A stretch of DNA of 64,000 nt, from NCBI GenBank assembly GCA_017512805.1, contig JAFWES010000039.1:1-64000 (forward strand), read 5' to 3'. Made by a program: the position numbers and the translations under genes. Shown piece after piece: positions 52,970 to 60,278 of the stretch. The notes under the pieces were generated by a model that saw only the letters and a program-made list of their open reading frames with translations, ran no database searches and was not told the DNA's origin. Positions within the stretch are counted from its first letter, which is position 1; each line of letters begins with the position of its first letter. This DNA comes from Clostridia bacterium. GTDB lineage: Bacteria; Bacillota; Clostridia; Christensenellales; Aristaeellaceae.

Positions 52970-53046
52970 TGGGTTTCGCGGTCTCTCCTTTACAAACAAA
53001 AATCCAAAAAAGCACAGGCGCGAAAAAGCGTCTTTCTTCCCCGCAG

Positions 53047-53075
53047 ATTATATCGGATGAATGTCCGTTTGGCAA
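53047..53075 (-). promoter_or_regulatory. promoter of the exonuclease gene
   Basis: Minus-strand TTGCCA (53070-53075), 17-base spacer, TATAAT (53047-53052), about 80 bases before the ATG. Confidence 0.82.
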
Positions 53076-53101
53076 GGCGTCCCTATCGGGCCGAAAACCG
53101 C

Positions 53102-53129
53102 TTGACGCCTCCTCCTGCCCGAATATAAT
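53102..53129 (+). promoter_or_regulatory. possible plus-strand promoter with no known gene
   Basis: TTGACG (53102-53107), 16-base spacer, TATAAT (53124-53129). Downstream, before the convergent alanine dehydrogenase gene, there is only a GTTAG/CTAAC hairpin (53177-53192) and a ten-codon frame (53215-53247) behind AGAAGGGAA. Apart from these promoters I see no gene in 52970-53337. Confidence 0.45.
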
Positions 53130-53337
53130 CCGAACCGGCCCCCCTGTTGCCGTTCCTGGCCAGAGCTTCCGTTCCTGTTAGCTTTGACTAACAACCAGCC
53201 ATAAAAGAAGGGAAATGGCGAAAAACCACTCCCCTGTTCTGTTTTAACGACCACAAGTCTTATTCCCCGCGGAACCGGATTGGTGCCCGCGGTTCGCGGC
53301 CTCGGCCATAAAACGGTGTTTTAAGACCGAGATCGCA

Positions 53338-54447
53338 TCAGATCAGATCCTTGAGATCGGTATACTCATACCCATGGGCCAGCGCGACGTTCCGATTCGT
53401 CAGCTTGCCCAGATAGCAGTTCACCCCGGTCTTAATGGCCTCAGACTTCCCGCACGCTGCCTCCAGCCCCGCCTCCGCGATCTGAAGGCCGTATTTCAGC
53501 GTCGCGTTGGTCAGCGCAATCGTGGACGTTCTCGGCACCGCGCCGGGCATATTGCCGACGCAATAGTGAACAACCCCTTCCTCGATATACACCGGATCAT
53601 CGTGCGTCGTCACATGGCTGCTCTCGCCGCATCCGCCCTGGTCAATGGCCACGTCCACAAAAACGGCGCCTTCCTTCATTTCGGTCAGATACTTCCGCTT
53701 GAAGAGCTTCGGCGTCGAGCCACCCGGAATCAGCACGGACCCAATCACCAGGTCCGCGTCCTTCAGCACCCGCTCGATATTGCTGTCAGTCGAAACGAGC
53801 GTCTGGATATGCGCGCCGAACATATTGTCCAGTTCTTCCAGCCTCTTCAGGTTGATATCCAGGATCGTCACATTCGCGCCCATGCCCACCGCGATTTTGC
53901 AGGCATTCATGCCCACGGTGCCGCCGCCGAGAATCACCACGTTCGCTTTCGGCGTGCCGGGGACGCCCGCCAGAAGAATCCCCTCTCCGCCATACTTCTT
54001 TTCCAGATATTTCGCGCCTTCCTGGATGGAGAGCCTTCCCGCAATCTGGCTCATCGGCGCCAGGCAGGGAAGATGCCCATGATCATCGATCGTTTCATAG
54101 GCCACGGCCTTGACTTCCCCCTTCAGCAGGGCGTCCGTCTGCTGTTTGTCCGCGGCCAGATGCAAGTATGTATACAGGATGAGCCCTTTATGGAAAAGAG
54201 GATATTCCTCTTCCAGGGGCTCCTTCACCTTCACCATCATATCCACCAGATGCCATACATCCTCCGCGTTATCGATCAGGGAAGCGCCGGCATTCACGTA
54301 CTCGTTGTCCGAAAAGCCGGACCCCACCCCGGCCCCCTTTTCCATGTAAACATGATGACCCGCGGCAACGTATGCCTTTACATTGTCCGGCGTCAGGCCC
54401 ACGCGGAACTCGTTGTTCTTGATCTCTTTTACGCATCCGATTTTCAT
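53338..54447 (-). CDS. ald: alanine dehydrogenase
   Basis: A 369-residue NAD-dependent enzyme that interconverts alanine and pyruvate plus ammonia. Standard length and motifs: N-terminal GCVKEIKNNEFRVGLTP, the catalytic histidine in LYTYLHLAAD, AMSQIAGR-type segment (APMSQIAGRLSIQEGAKYLE), nucleotide-binding GGGTVGMNA and FVDVAIDQGGC. It is the last conserved housekeeping gene before the accessory region. No strong ribosome site is seen; AGGGGGATTACAGG lies upstream of the ATG. Confidence 0.96.
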   Translation of the reverse strand: MKIGCVKEIKNNEFRVGLTPDNVKAYVAAGHHVYMEKGAGVGSGFSDNEYVNAGASLIDNAEDVWHLVDMMVKVKEPLEEEYPLFHKGLILYTYLHLAADKQQTDALLKGEVKAVAYETIDDHGHLPCLAPMSQIAGRLSIQEGAKYLEKKYGGEGILLAGVPGTPKANVVILGGGTVGMNACKIAVGMGANVTILDINLKRLEELDNMFGAHIQTLVSTDSNIERVLKDADLVIGSVLIPGGSTPKLFKRKYLTEMKEGAVFVDVAIDQGGCGESSHVTTHDDPVYIEEGVVHYCVGNMPGAVPRTSTIALTNATLKYGLQIAEAGLEAACGKSEAIKTGVNCYLGKLTNRNVALAHGYEYTDLKDLI

Positions 54448-54490
54448 CCTGTAATCCCCCTTGTTATTATGAGTTTTTAGAATATTCTAT

Positions 54491-54793
54491 TCACACACAT
54501 TTACGTACAAGGTTCTCATCATTGATGGCCACATCTAACAAGCGGCTTAGGAATGCAGTGTATCCTTTCCCATATGTTCGCGCCTTATCGTAAGTGTTCT
54601 TAGAAAGGCGAATGGAAACGGTTCGTTTCGTTCTGTCTTCACTGTACATTCTCTTGAACTGCTGCAGCTGTTTAGCCGTCATCTCCGGACTGTCTTCGTC
54701 AAAATAAGGTAGCCGCTTTTCTGCTTCCTCCAGCTCTTTCCTTTCTTCATCGGAAAGAGGAATCATGAGTTCACTCATCTTGATCTTCGCCAT
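54491..54793 (-). CDS. brnA: BrnA-like antitoxin
   Basis: A 100-residue protein with an acidic N-terminal part (SDEERKELEEAEKRLPYFDEDSPEMTAKQLQQF) and a C-terminal ribbon-helix-helix-type segment (KRTVSIRLSKNTYDKARTYGKGYTAFLSRLLD). This order, with DNA binding at the C-terminus, fits BrnA, which neutralises BrnT and represses the operon. GAGGT lies seven bases before the ATG at 54793; the ATG at 54799 would touch it. It overlaps the toxin gene by 23 bases. Confidence 0.82.
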   Translation of the reverse strand: MAKIKMSELMIPLSDEERKELEEAEKRLPYFDEDSPEMTAKQLQQFKRMYSEDRTKRTVSIRLSKNTYDKARTYGKGYTAFLSRLLDVAINDENLVRKCV

Positions 54794-55085
54794 GTTCATA
54801 CCTCGCTTTCTCGGCCTTTGTCGCTGGTCTGGCTGAAATCAATCGAATCGTGTCGCCTTCAAGAAATGTGCAAACAACGAACAACACTTTACCAACCTTT
54901 CCAAGCACATCATATCTCAATTCATTCTGATGCTCTTCATCCTCACGAATCAACTTGTATGGGTCAAAGAAGACTCTAGCCGCAGTTTTAAAATGAACGC
55001 TGTGCTTAATGAAGTTGATCCTTTCTTTTTCATCATCCCAATCAAATGATGTCTTGGTGACATCTACCTCAAAGTACTCATTCAT
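54771..55085 (-). CDS. brnT: BrnT-family ribonuclease toxin
   Basis: A 104-residue RelE-fold RNase. Recognised by FDWDDEKERINFIKHSVHFKTAARVFFDP near the N-terminus, LRYDVLGKVGKVLFVVCTF in the middle, and IRLISARPATKAEKARYE at the C-terminus, which contains the conserved Arg pair of the active site. Toxin first, antitoxin second is the usual brnTA order. No separate transcription start is needed for the antitoxin. The pair forms the start of the accessory region and may stabilise it. Confidence 0.88.
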   Translation of the reverse strand: MNEYFEVDVTKTSFDWDDEKERINFIKHSVHFKTAARVFFDPYKLIREDEEHQNELRYDVLGKVGKVLFVVCTFLEGDTIRLISARPATKAEKARYEHGEDQDE

Positions 55086-55107
55086 AACCAGTACCCTTCA
55101 CAACCTC

Positions 55108-55136
55108 ATTATGCCATGGAGAATTGCAAATTGCAA
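55108..55136 (-). promoter_or_regulatory. promoter and likely operator of brnTA
   Basis: Minus-strand TTGCAA (55131-55136), 17-base spacer, CATAAT (55108-55113). ATTGCAA (55123-55129) and ATTGCAAT (55130-55137) form abutting symmetric half-sites over the -35, a plausible BrnA operator. Confidence 0.65.
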
Positions 55137-55186
55137 TACATTCCGCAATTTTTTCTGAGGTCACGCACAACCACCCGGAAGGCATT

Positions 55187-55228
55187 CTAGTAGAACGTCC
55201 TCCAGTTAACTGGAGGACGTTCTACTAG
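55187..55228. other. 42-base perfect palindrome without a spacer
   Basis: CTAGTAGAACGTCCTCCAGTT is followed at once by its exact reverse complement, centred on GTTAAC. It lies ~100 bases upstream of brnT and ~170 bases before the next gene. There is no U run. Otherwise I see no gene in 55086-55400. Confidence 0.9.
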
Positions 55229-55400
55229 GGCTGCACTATGAGCCAATTGCTTAAAGAGATTTCAAGTTGAAAGAGAAAACCCTATTGCGCCAGATAGATA
55301 ATTCGGGTAGAATAAGGATGAAGAATACCTCTTCTGGTCTTACTACCGCAGTGGGTTCTTCTGAAAAGGTTGCCTCATCATTTGCAGGGAGGTGATGGTG

Positions 55401-55586
55401 ATGGCAACTTCGACGATCTTCGCCAATGTGAAAATATCTGATCCTGAACAGGCAAAAGCATGGTCCTGCCTGGATTGGAATCGGCCCAGTATCGATTTCT
55501 ATCTTTCTCTCGGCGCTGACCCCATGGATGAGTGGACGACCTACCGCCTGACCGGCGAGACCCTTGTGGAGATGGCACGATCATGA
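55401..55586 (+). pseudogene. 61-codon chimeric remnant: foreign N-terminus joined to a GNAT tail
   Basis: Behind GGGAGGTGA the frame starts MATSTIFANVKISDPEQAKA, typical of small mobile-element proteins that are normally longer. It then switches to CLDWNRPSIDFYLSLGADPM and DEWTTYRLTG, the conserved C-terminus of a GNAT acetyltransferase whose acetyl-CoA-binding core is missing. The join at about residue 22 looks like a deletion fusing two genes. It may still be translated; its stop overlaps the next start (ATGA). Confidence 0.65.
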
Positions 55587-56203
55587 AGATGCTGCAATAC
55601 GAAGGTAAAATCATCCGTGTGATCGACACGGACGGCCGTGCGTTTACCGGCATGCCCATCGCCTTTCCAGCAGAATACGGATATCATGAGTTTGGCCGGG
55701 AGGAAGAGAGCATCAGGCTTCATAACTATCAGCTTTTTGAATCGGATATCGCTGAGATCAGGGAACTGCCCTCCTTTGCCGTTATCCGGGCTACGGAAAC
55801 CTGGCAGCAGGCGGGGGCCTATTATGTCCGGATCCAGGCCATGGCAAAAAAGCATCACATCACGCTCCAGCAGGAGTTTGATGAACATGACGGACCCGAT
55901 ACGAAATACATCGTTGTGACCGATAACGACTTTCCGATCGCCACAGCCCGGATGTACCCACTGGATGAGCGTAAGATCATGATCGGCCGGGTCGTCGTTC
56001 TGCCGGAGTACAGGCATCAGGGCATCGGGACGATGGTTGTCAGCGAGTGCGAGGAATGGGCCGAAGAGCTGGGCTATATCAAAGCCGTCGTTGAAAGCCG
56101 GGAAAACAAAGTCCCCTTTTATGAGCAGATGCTCTATGAGGTATGCGGCGAGGCCGTGGACGGAGACACCTTCCGCTGCGTCAGAATGGAGAAAGACCTG
56201 TAA
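55583..56203 (+). CDS. GNAT acetyltransferase with an LSM/SH3-like N-terminal domain
   Basis: A 206-residue fusion. Residues 1-60 (MLQYEGKIIRVIDTDGRAFTG..LFESDIAEIREL) match a small LSM/SH3-like family that usually stands alone. Residues ~65-206 are a GNAT domain with the acetyl-CoA loop VVLPEYRHQGIGTMVVSECEEWA and a C-terminal ENKVPFYEQMLYEV. The substrate is unknown. The ATG at 55583 overlaps the preceding stop (ATGA); GGAG is about 11 bases upstream. A natural fusion and a junction created by the same rearrangements that made the upstream remnant are both possible. Confidence 0.8.
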   Translation: MKMLQYEGKIIRVIDTDGRAFTGMPIAFPAEYGYHEFGREEESIRLHNYQLFESDIAEIRELPSFAVIRATETWQQAGAYYVRIQAMAKKHHITLQQEFDEHDGPDTKYIVVTDNDFPIATARMYPLDERKIMIGRVVVLPEYRHQGIGTMVVSECEEWAEELGYIKAVVESRENKVPFYEQMLYEVCGEAVDGDTFRCVRMEKDL

Positions 56204-56242
56204 ACTATCACCCAGCCACTTTCTGAACATCATACATCATTG

Positions 56243-56341
56243 GAGGTCAGCCAGCATGGCAAACGCTACCTCACAGATGTCGCCAACACTGAGCAGTTGC
56301 TCCGGATCATCCAATCCATGCTGGCCAGTATTACACTTTGA
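56243..56341 (+). pseudogene. fragment of a BRO-N/phage antirepressor-type gene
   Basis: Without a start codon in the right place, one frame reads SQHGKRYLTDVANTEQLLRI and then IQSM before a stop at 56339-56341. The YLTDVANTEQL.RIIQS block is the hallmark of the BRO-N domain of phage and plasmid antirepressor proteins. Only ~33 codons remain. Confidence 0.65.
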
Positions 56342-56356
56342 AAGAAAGCGATATTT

Positions 56357-57502
56357 ATGTTCAATCATCACGATATAACCCGTGATGCCTGTATGCTTCA
56401 CGGCCCCTTGGCCCACCAGGGCTATGACTGGTGGTGGCACTCTTTTACGGCGCAGGATGCGGTAACCGGTGAAGACAAGCCGTTCTTTATCGAATTCTAT
56501 GTCTGCAATCCTGCCCTGGCAGAGGATGAGCCTGTCCTGGGCCAGCTGCCTGAAAACCAAGCCGCGGGGAAAAAGCCATCCTATCTGATGGTGAAGGCAG
56601 GCACCTGGGGCGAGGATGCCTGCCAGCTGCACCGGTTCTTCGCTTGGAAGGATGTCAGCATGCACGACGACGCTCCCTATAAGATCGAAGCTGCTGACTG
56701 TCTGGCCAGCGAGACAATGCTAAAAGGCAGCATTAACATTACACCAGAAGAAGCCACTTTTCACCCTGAGTGGATGTGCGATGCCGGACAAATGTCATGG
56801 GATCTGACCATCGATAAGCAGATCGCCTTCAACGTGGGTTACGGTGCCAGCAAGCCCCTTCGCGATGCGGAAGCTTTCGCCATGTACTGGCATGCCGAAG
56901 GTATGAAAAGCGCATACAGCGGAACGATCACTTTTAACGGCAAGCAATACACCGTCACGCAGGAGAAGTGCTACGGCTATGCCGATAAAAACTGGGGCCG
57001 GGACTTTACCACGCCATGGGTCTGGCTGTCCTCCAACTGCCTTGTCAGCAAAAAGACCGGCCAGCAGCTCCATAACAGCGTTTTCGACATCGGCGGCGGC
57101 AGGCCCAAGATCTATTTTGTGCCGCTGGACCGCCGGCTGCTCGGCGTGTTCTATTATGAGGGCAAGGAGTACGATTTCAACTTCTCCCACCTGCACCTGA
57201 TGGTCAAAACAGCATTCTCCTTTGAGGAGCATGAGAATGAGGTTATCTGGCATGTGCGTCAGGAGAGCATCCACGCCGTGATGGAGACGGAAGTACATTG
57301 TCTGAAGAAAGATATGCTGCAGATCAACTATGAAGCCCCTGACGGCAGCAAACGCCACAAGCGTCTTTGGAACGGCGGCAATGGTTGGGGCACTATTAAG
57401 CTGTACGATAAGCAAGGTGATGGGCTCACACTGGTCGATGAAGTCGAGGCCACCCATATTGGCTGCGAGTATGGTGAATACGATCATGAGGAACCATACT
57501 GA
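56357..57502 (+). CDS. CrtC/tocopherol-cyclase-like (AttH-type double lipocalin) protein
   Basis: A 381-residue protein without a signal peptide. GYADKNWGRDFTTPWVWLSSNCL (residues ~206-228) is the key block of the carotenoid hydratase CrtC/tocopherol cyclase/AttH superfamily, whose double beta-barrel binds lipophilic compounds. Other barrel strands are HSFTAQDAVTGEDKPFFIEFYVCNPAL and GSINITPEEATFHPEW. There are no carotenoid or terpenoid genes nearby, so the substrate is unknown; members in anaerobes are uncharacterised. The ribosome site is weak (AAAGAAAG six to ten bases upstream). It ends in EEPY, just before a hairpin. Confidence 0.72.
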   Translation: MFNHHDITRDACMLHGPLAHQGYDWWWHSFTAQDAVTGEDKPFFIEFYVCNPALAEDEPVLGQLPENQAAGKKPSYLMVKAGTWGEDACQLHRFFAWKDVSMHDDAPYKIEAADCLASETMLKGSINITPEEATFHPEWMCDAGQMSWDLTIDKQIAFNVGYGASKPLRDAEAFAMYWHAEGMKSAYSGTITFNGKQYTVTQEKCYGYADKNWGRDFTTPWVWLSSNCLVSKKTGQQLHNSVFDIGGGRPKIYFVPLDRRLLGVFYYEGKEYDFNFSHLHLMVKTAFSFEEHENEVIWHVRQESIHAVMETEVHCLKKDMLQINYEAPDGSKRHKRLWNGGNGWGTIKLYDKQGDGLTLVDEVEATHIGCEYGEYDHEEPY

Positions 57503-57521
57503 TAACCCGTAATAACAAAAA

Positions 57522-57550
57522 CGCCAGCCAGGTGATAAGCCTGACTGGCG
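57522..57550 (+). terminator. hairpin after the CrtC-like gene
   Basis: CGCCAGCCAGG (57522-57532) pairs with CCTGACTGGCG (57540-57550) with one mismatch. No U run follows, so termination may need another factor. Confidence 0.5.
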
Positions 57551-57552
57551 AA

Positions 57553-57840
57553 TTGCGTAATAAGGGGAATATACTGACTGACTTGTCATGCCTTCAAGGC
57601 TGGTGACGCCGGCATCGTACATGTACGGTCTCGATCATTGTGAAGCGCACCCATACAAAGAACAACCGCCACTCTGGCAAGTGACGGCTGATCTTGTGGT
57701 GTTAATCCACTACTAGGTTTTCCGGAACCTTGAGGAGCAACCGCATGCGTGGTTCACTCTTCGTCATTGTTTTAAGCCGCATGGCATGGATGCCTAGGGA
57801 CTGTCTGTGGTACACGGGCAGTCGCTTCAATTAAATTGCT
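57553..57840. other. gene-free stretch with several short inverted repeats
   Basis: I see no reading frame with a start and ribosome site. GACTGTCTGTG/CACGGGCAGTC (57799-57823) forms a stem directly after the HipA-like gene on its transcribed strand. CCGCATGCGTGG and GTACATGTAC are short palindromes. The function is not recognised. Confidence 0.5.
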
Positions 57841-59220
57841 TTATCTTTTGGGTAATGCTAATAGTTCCCTGACTCTCTTCTGTATGTGTTTCTCGATTGG
57901 TACAAGACGTTCTTCTGGCAAGTTAATGGAAGGATGACGTGTAAAACGGAAATCAATTAATTTGTGTAATTGAACTCGCTGCTTGTTTCCCATGACCTCT
58001 CTGCAGACTATCTCATAAGGAATACCATAGGGATTAGCCCTTGTTTTAGCATATTCATCCAGATGATCTATGTCGTCCTGCATGGCAAAGTTGAACAGGG
58101 ATAGGCCATTATCAAAAACAGGCGCAGCGCCGAGTACCTTTCCTGTATGATTATCCCGCAGAATACCGAAGTTCCCAAAGTGCCGATCTTCATTGTAAAT
58201 CACGGCATCAAAAACCAGCATGCTTTTCATCTCTTGAAGTGCATTTTCGCTTATCCCGGCATAATAATCCAGGCAAGCCTGTATGCCGCCGGTTTTCACG
58301 ATTCTGCCTATTGGTATATATGATATATTGATGTCCGTGAATAGCTTACACGTGGATGCCAGTATCCCTTTCCACTGCTCTAGATCATATTCAACGGCAT
58401 TCAAGCCCATCTGTCTTGCAATCTGACAGGCATAGTATTCGCTGTACGGCTCCTTTCCGGTATTCGCGGCCCCTTCGGTTCCACCTTTAAAAAGATATAT
58501 TCCCTTTCCTTCAATATGGCGCCAAGCTTTACGAAGCATCCCGTGGGTGGTTAGTTCCGGGGATGACGTGTCAAGCGGTTTGCTTTGTCCAATACCAGTG
58601 TAAGCCACCAAGGATAATGCATTTGAGAAACGGTTTTCATAAAGATTATAGTTTTTGAACTCTCCTTCAAAACCTTCTGGAACGATCCAATAACTGTCGT
58701 TCAGGGAAAGCCCTTTGCAGACATCGATGATTCCCGTCGTATTATTGATGTTGAGTCCAAGCGTTTTCAGAATTACATCCACAAAGGCTCGGTTCTTGGG
58801 GATCGTTCGTCTTTGAAGCCAGGCATATATACCATCATCTGTCAATTCTAAATCCAGCGGAAACACTTCTCGTCGCTCTTTATTGATCCAACGTATTTTC
58901 GTTTTCATGCCAGACAAACCGGCGTCTTCTATTGAAAACGTCAACAGATTCTCATCATACATACGTAGGCTGTATCGACTGACAGGTAATTCTTCTTTTT
59001 CTTTCAGTCCTATGCTCACGTCAAGATCCAACGCGGAAGCATACTTCAACATCGTATCCAAAGAGATGTTCTGTTGGCCACTTTCCATTCGGCTGATATT
59101 CGGTTTTTGGGTCCCTATGCGGTTTGCTAGTTCCTGTTGTGATACACCTGCAGCCAGGCGCGCTTCCGTTAACGCCGAAACAATTCTCTGTCGCGCTGAA
59201 ACCAGCTCAGAGCGTTCCAT
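57841..59220 (-). CDS. single-chain HTH-HipA kinase (HipB and HipA functions fused)
   Basis: A 459-residue protein. Residues ~8-68 are an XRE-type helix-turn-helix (LTEARLAAGVSQQELANRIGTQKPNISRMESG). The C-terminal ~260 residues resemble HipA-type Ser/Thr kinases: a Gly-rich loop LFKGG (243-247), catalytic YNEDRHFGNFG with D345 and N350, and the metal-binding PVFDNG (368-372). In HipBA, HipB both represses and restrains the kinase; here both parts are in one chain. GAGGTGTTGTG precedes the ATG. A matching operator overlaps its promoter. The kinase target (aminoacyl-tRNA synthetase in known HipA) is unknown. Confidence 0.82.
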   Translation of the reverse strand: MERSELVSARQRIVSALTEARLAAGVSQQELANRIGTQKPNISRMESGQQNISLDTMLKYASALDLDVSIGLKEKEELPVSRYSLRMYDENLLTFSIEDAGLSGMKTKIRWINKERREVFPLDLELTDDGIYAWLQRRTIPKNRAFVDVILKTLGLNINNTTGIIDVCKGLSLNDSYWIVPEGFEGEFKNYNLYENRFSNALSLVAYTGIGQSKPLDTSSPELTTHGMLRKAWRHIEGKGIYLFKGGTEGAANTGKEPYSEYYACQIARQMGLNAVEYDLEQWKGILASTCKLFTDINISYIPIGRIVKTGGIQACLDYYAGISENALQEMKSMLVFDAVIYNEDRHFGNFGILRDNHTGKVLGAAPVFDNGLSLFNFAMQDDIDHLDEYAKTRANPYGIPYEIVCREVMGNKQRVQLHKLIDFRFTRHPSINLPEERLVPIEKHIQKRVRELLALPKR

Positions 59221-59246
59221 TTCACAACACCTCCTTGCCAATCGAG

Positions 59247-59275
59247 ATGTTATCACTTATGATAACTGTTGTCAA
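59247..59275 (-). promoter_or_regulatory. promoter with embedded operator for the HTH-HipA gene
   Basis: Minus-strand TTGACA (59270-59275), 17-base spacer, TAACAT (59247-59252). The perfect inverted repeat GTTATCA/TGATAAC (59249-59266) spans the spacer and -10, ideal for autorepression by the protein's own HTH domain. Confidence 0.82.
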
Positions 59276-59348
59276 GGACTTTGAAATTGTTTTTCCAATC
59301 CTGGCTCAATAGGTCATAAATCCTTCTCCATTTGGTTGTCCATCTTTG

Positions 59349-59529
59349 TCACATCTCCAGTTCATCCAGAAGTGAAGCGTCAGGCAAAGACCGGAAAACA
59401 TTGTTCTCCATGGCGCATTTCACGGAATCTGTGTTCCGTTTCAGGATGTCAGAAGTATAATTATGTCGTAGTCCGCTCTATATGACGGATGATCTTTTCC
59501 TTGATTTGATCAAACTTGCTACTGCTCAT
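59349..59529 (-). other. short coding-like remnants after the MNT gene
   Basis: An ATG at 59529, overlapping the end of the MNT gene, reads 22 codons (SSSKFDQIKEKIIRHIERTT) to 59461. A second frame then reads YTSDILKRNTDSVKCAMENN followed by VFRSLPDASLLDELEM to a stop at 59349. Together they may be one small gene broken by a frameshift. I do not recognise a family. Confidence 0.35.
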
Positions 59530-59818
59530 AGATTACCACTCCTGTATTACGGATTTCATGATCCACCCTGGAATCAGGAATGACATCTCGAGTATCAATC
59601 AGATCTACATCGCAGTCAAGCGATTCACACACATCATCCATCAAGCCGAAGAAGGCCAGCCCATGTAAGCCACTGTCAACCATGATATCCACATCGCTGT
59701 GACGTGTTGCCTGGCCTTTGCTGTACGATCCGAACAGGATTGCTTTCCTGACACGGTTCTTCTGAAACACAGGTTTCAGTATACCCTGGATCTGAGAAAC
59801 AGTATAGACTTCGCTCAT
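59519..59818 (-). CDS. MNT-type nucleotidyltransferase (second copy)
   Basis: A 99-residue minimal nucleotidyltransferase. The catalytic block ILFGSYSKGQATRHSDVDIMV gives the GSxxxG and DxD motifs; a third acidic residue is in CDVDLIDT. MNT proteins act as antitoxins that AMPylate a HEPN RNase. It follows the HEPN gene by 49 bases. A TATAAT (59852-59857) in that gap could give it a separate start. GAAGGAGG lies ~11 bases before the ATG. It is clearly a different sequence from the MNT at 60271, so it is not a recent duplication. Confidence 0.85.
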   Translation of the reverse strand: MSEVYTVSQIQGILKPVFQKNRVRKAILFGSYSKGQATRHSDVDIMVDSGLHGLAFFGLMDDVCESLDCDVDLIDTRDVIPDSRVDHEIRNTGVVIYEQ

Positions 59819-59867
59819 GATGCCGATCCCTCCTTCCCTTGTCTCAATTTGATTATACGATAATTCC

Positions 59868-60278
59868 TCAAAACAATTCCTTTGGGCATCTGTTGCTTAT
59901 CTCATCCTTTGCCCAGTCGGTTATCAGCTTTGCCTGTTCCAGTGCTTTCTTCGTCAGATAATCATCCACTCTGTTTTCTGAGGGATATCTGACAATGATT
60001 GCATAGGGGTCCAATTCCTCTGCGGCATCGAAGATAGTCTCCGGAATGTCGACCTTTCCTTTGATTTGTTCCAGTAGAAACCAAAGGTCATGCTTTCTGG
60101 GTATCCCACCTGGAATATCTGCTGCCAGATACAAAGCTTTGACTGCTTTCTCGCCAGCCTGCTGGCAATGATAGCAGATAATCTCAAGTTGTCTCGGCCA
60201 TTGCTTATCATACAGGAACTGGGCAGTGCTCAAATCACCGTCAGCGTATTCCAACCAGATCGGAATCGCTTCATCCAT
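59868..60278 (-). CDS. HEPN-domain protein (probable RNase toxin)
   Basis: A 136-residue helical protein of the HEPN family. YADGDLSTAQFLYDKQW starts the first helix, CYHCQQAGEKAVKALYL is the family helix, HDLWFLLEQI follows, and RYPSENRVDDYLTKKAL holds the region where the R-x4-6-H RNase motif lies in active members. Here R is followed by Tyr and Asp but no histidine at that spacing, so catalytic activity is doubtful. It may belong to the HEPN class that pairs with MNT as part of a complex (RYxxPxxN-type). It overlaps the upstream MNT gene by eight bases. Confidence 0.82.
   Translation of the reverse strand: MDEAIPIWLEYADGDLSTAQFLYDKQWPRQLEIICYHCQQAGEKAVKALYLAADIPGGIPRKHDLWFLLEQIKGKVDIPETIFDAAEELDPYAIIVRYPSENRVDDYLTKKALEQAKLITDWAKDEISNRCPKELF

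Noticed and set aside
56357-57502. Carotenoid biosynthesis locus
   Set aside because: Only a CrtC-like fold is present; there is no crtB, crtI or prenyl transferase nearby, so a pathway claim is unsupported.
57553-57840. Group II intron or retron-like RNA
   Set aside because: A few phrases such as GTACATGTACGGTC recalled intron boundaries, but I found no domain V, no reverse transcriptase and no consistent fold.
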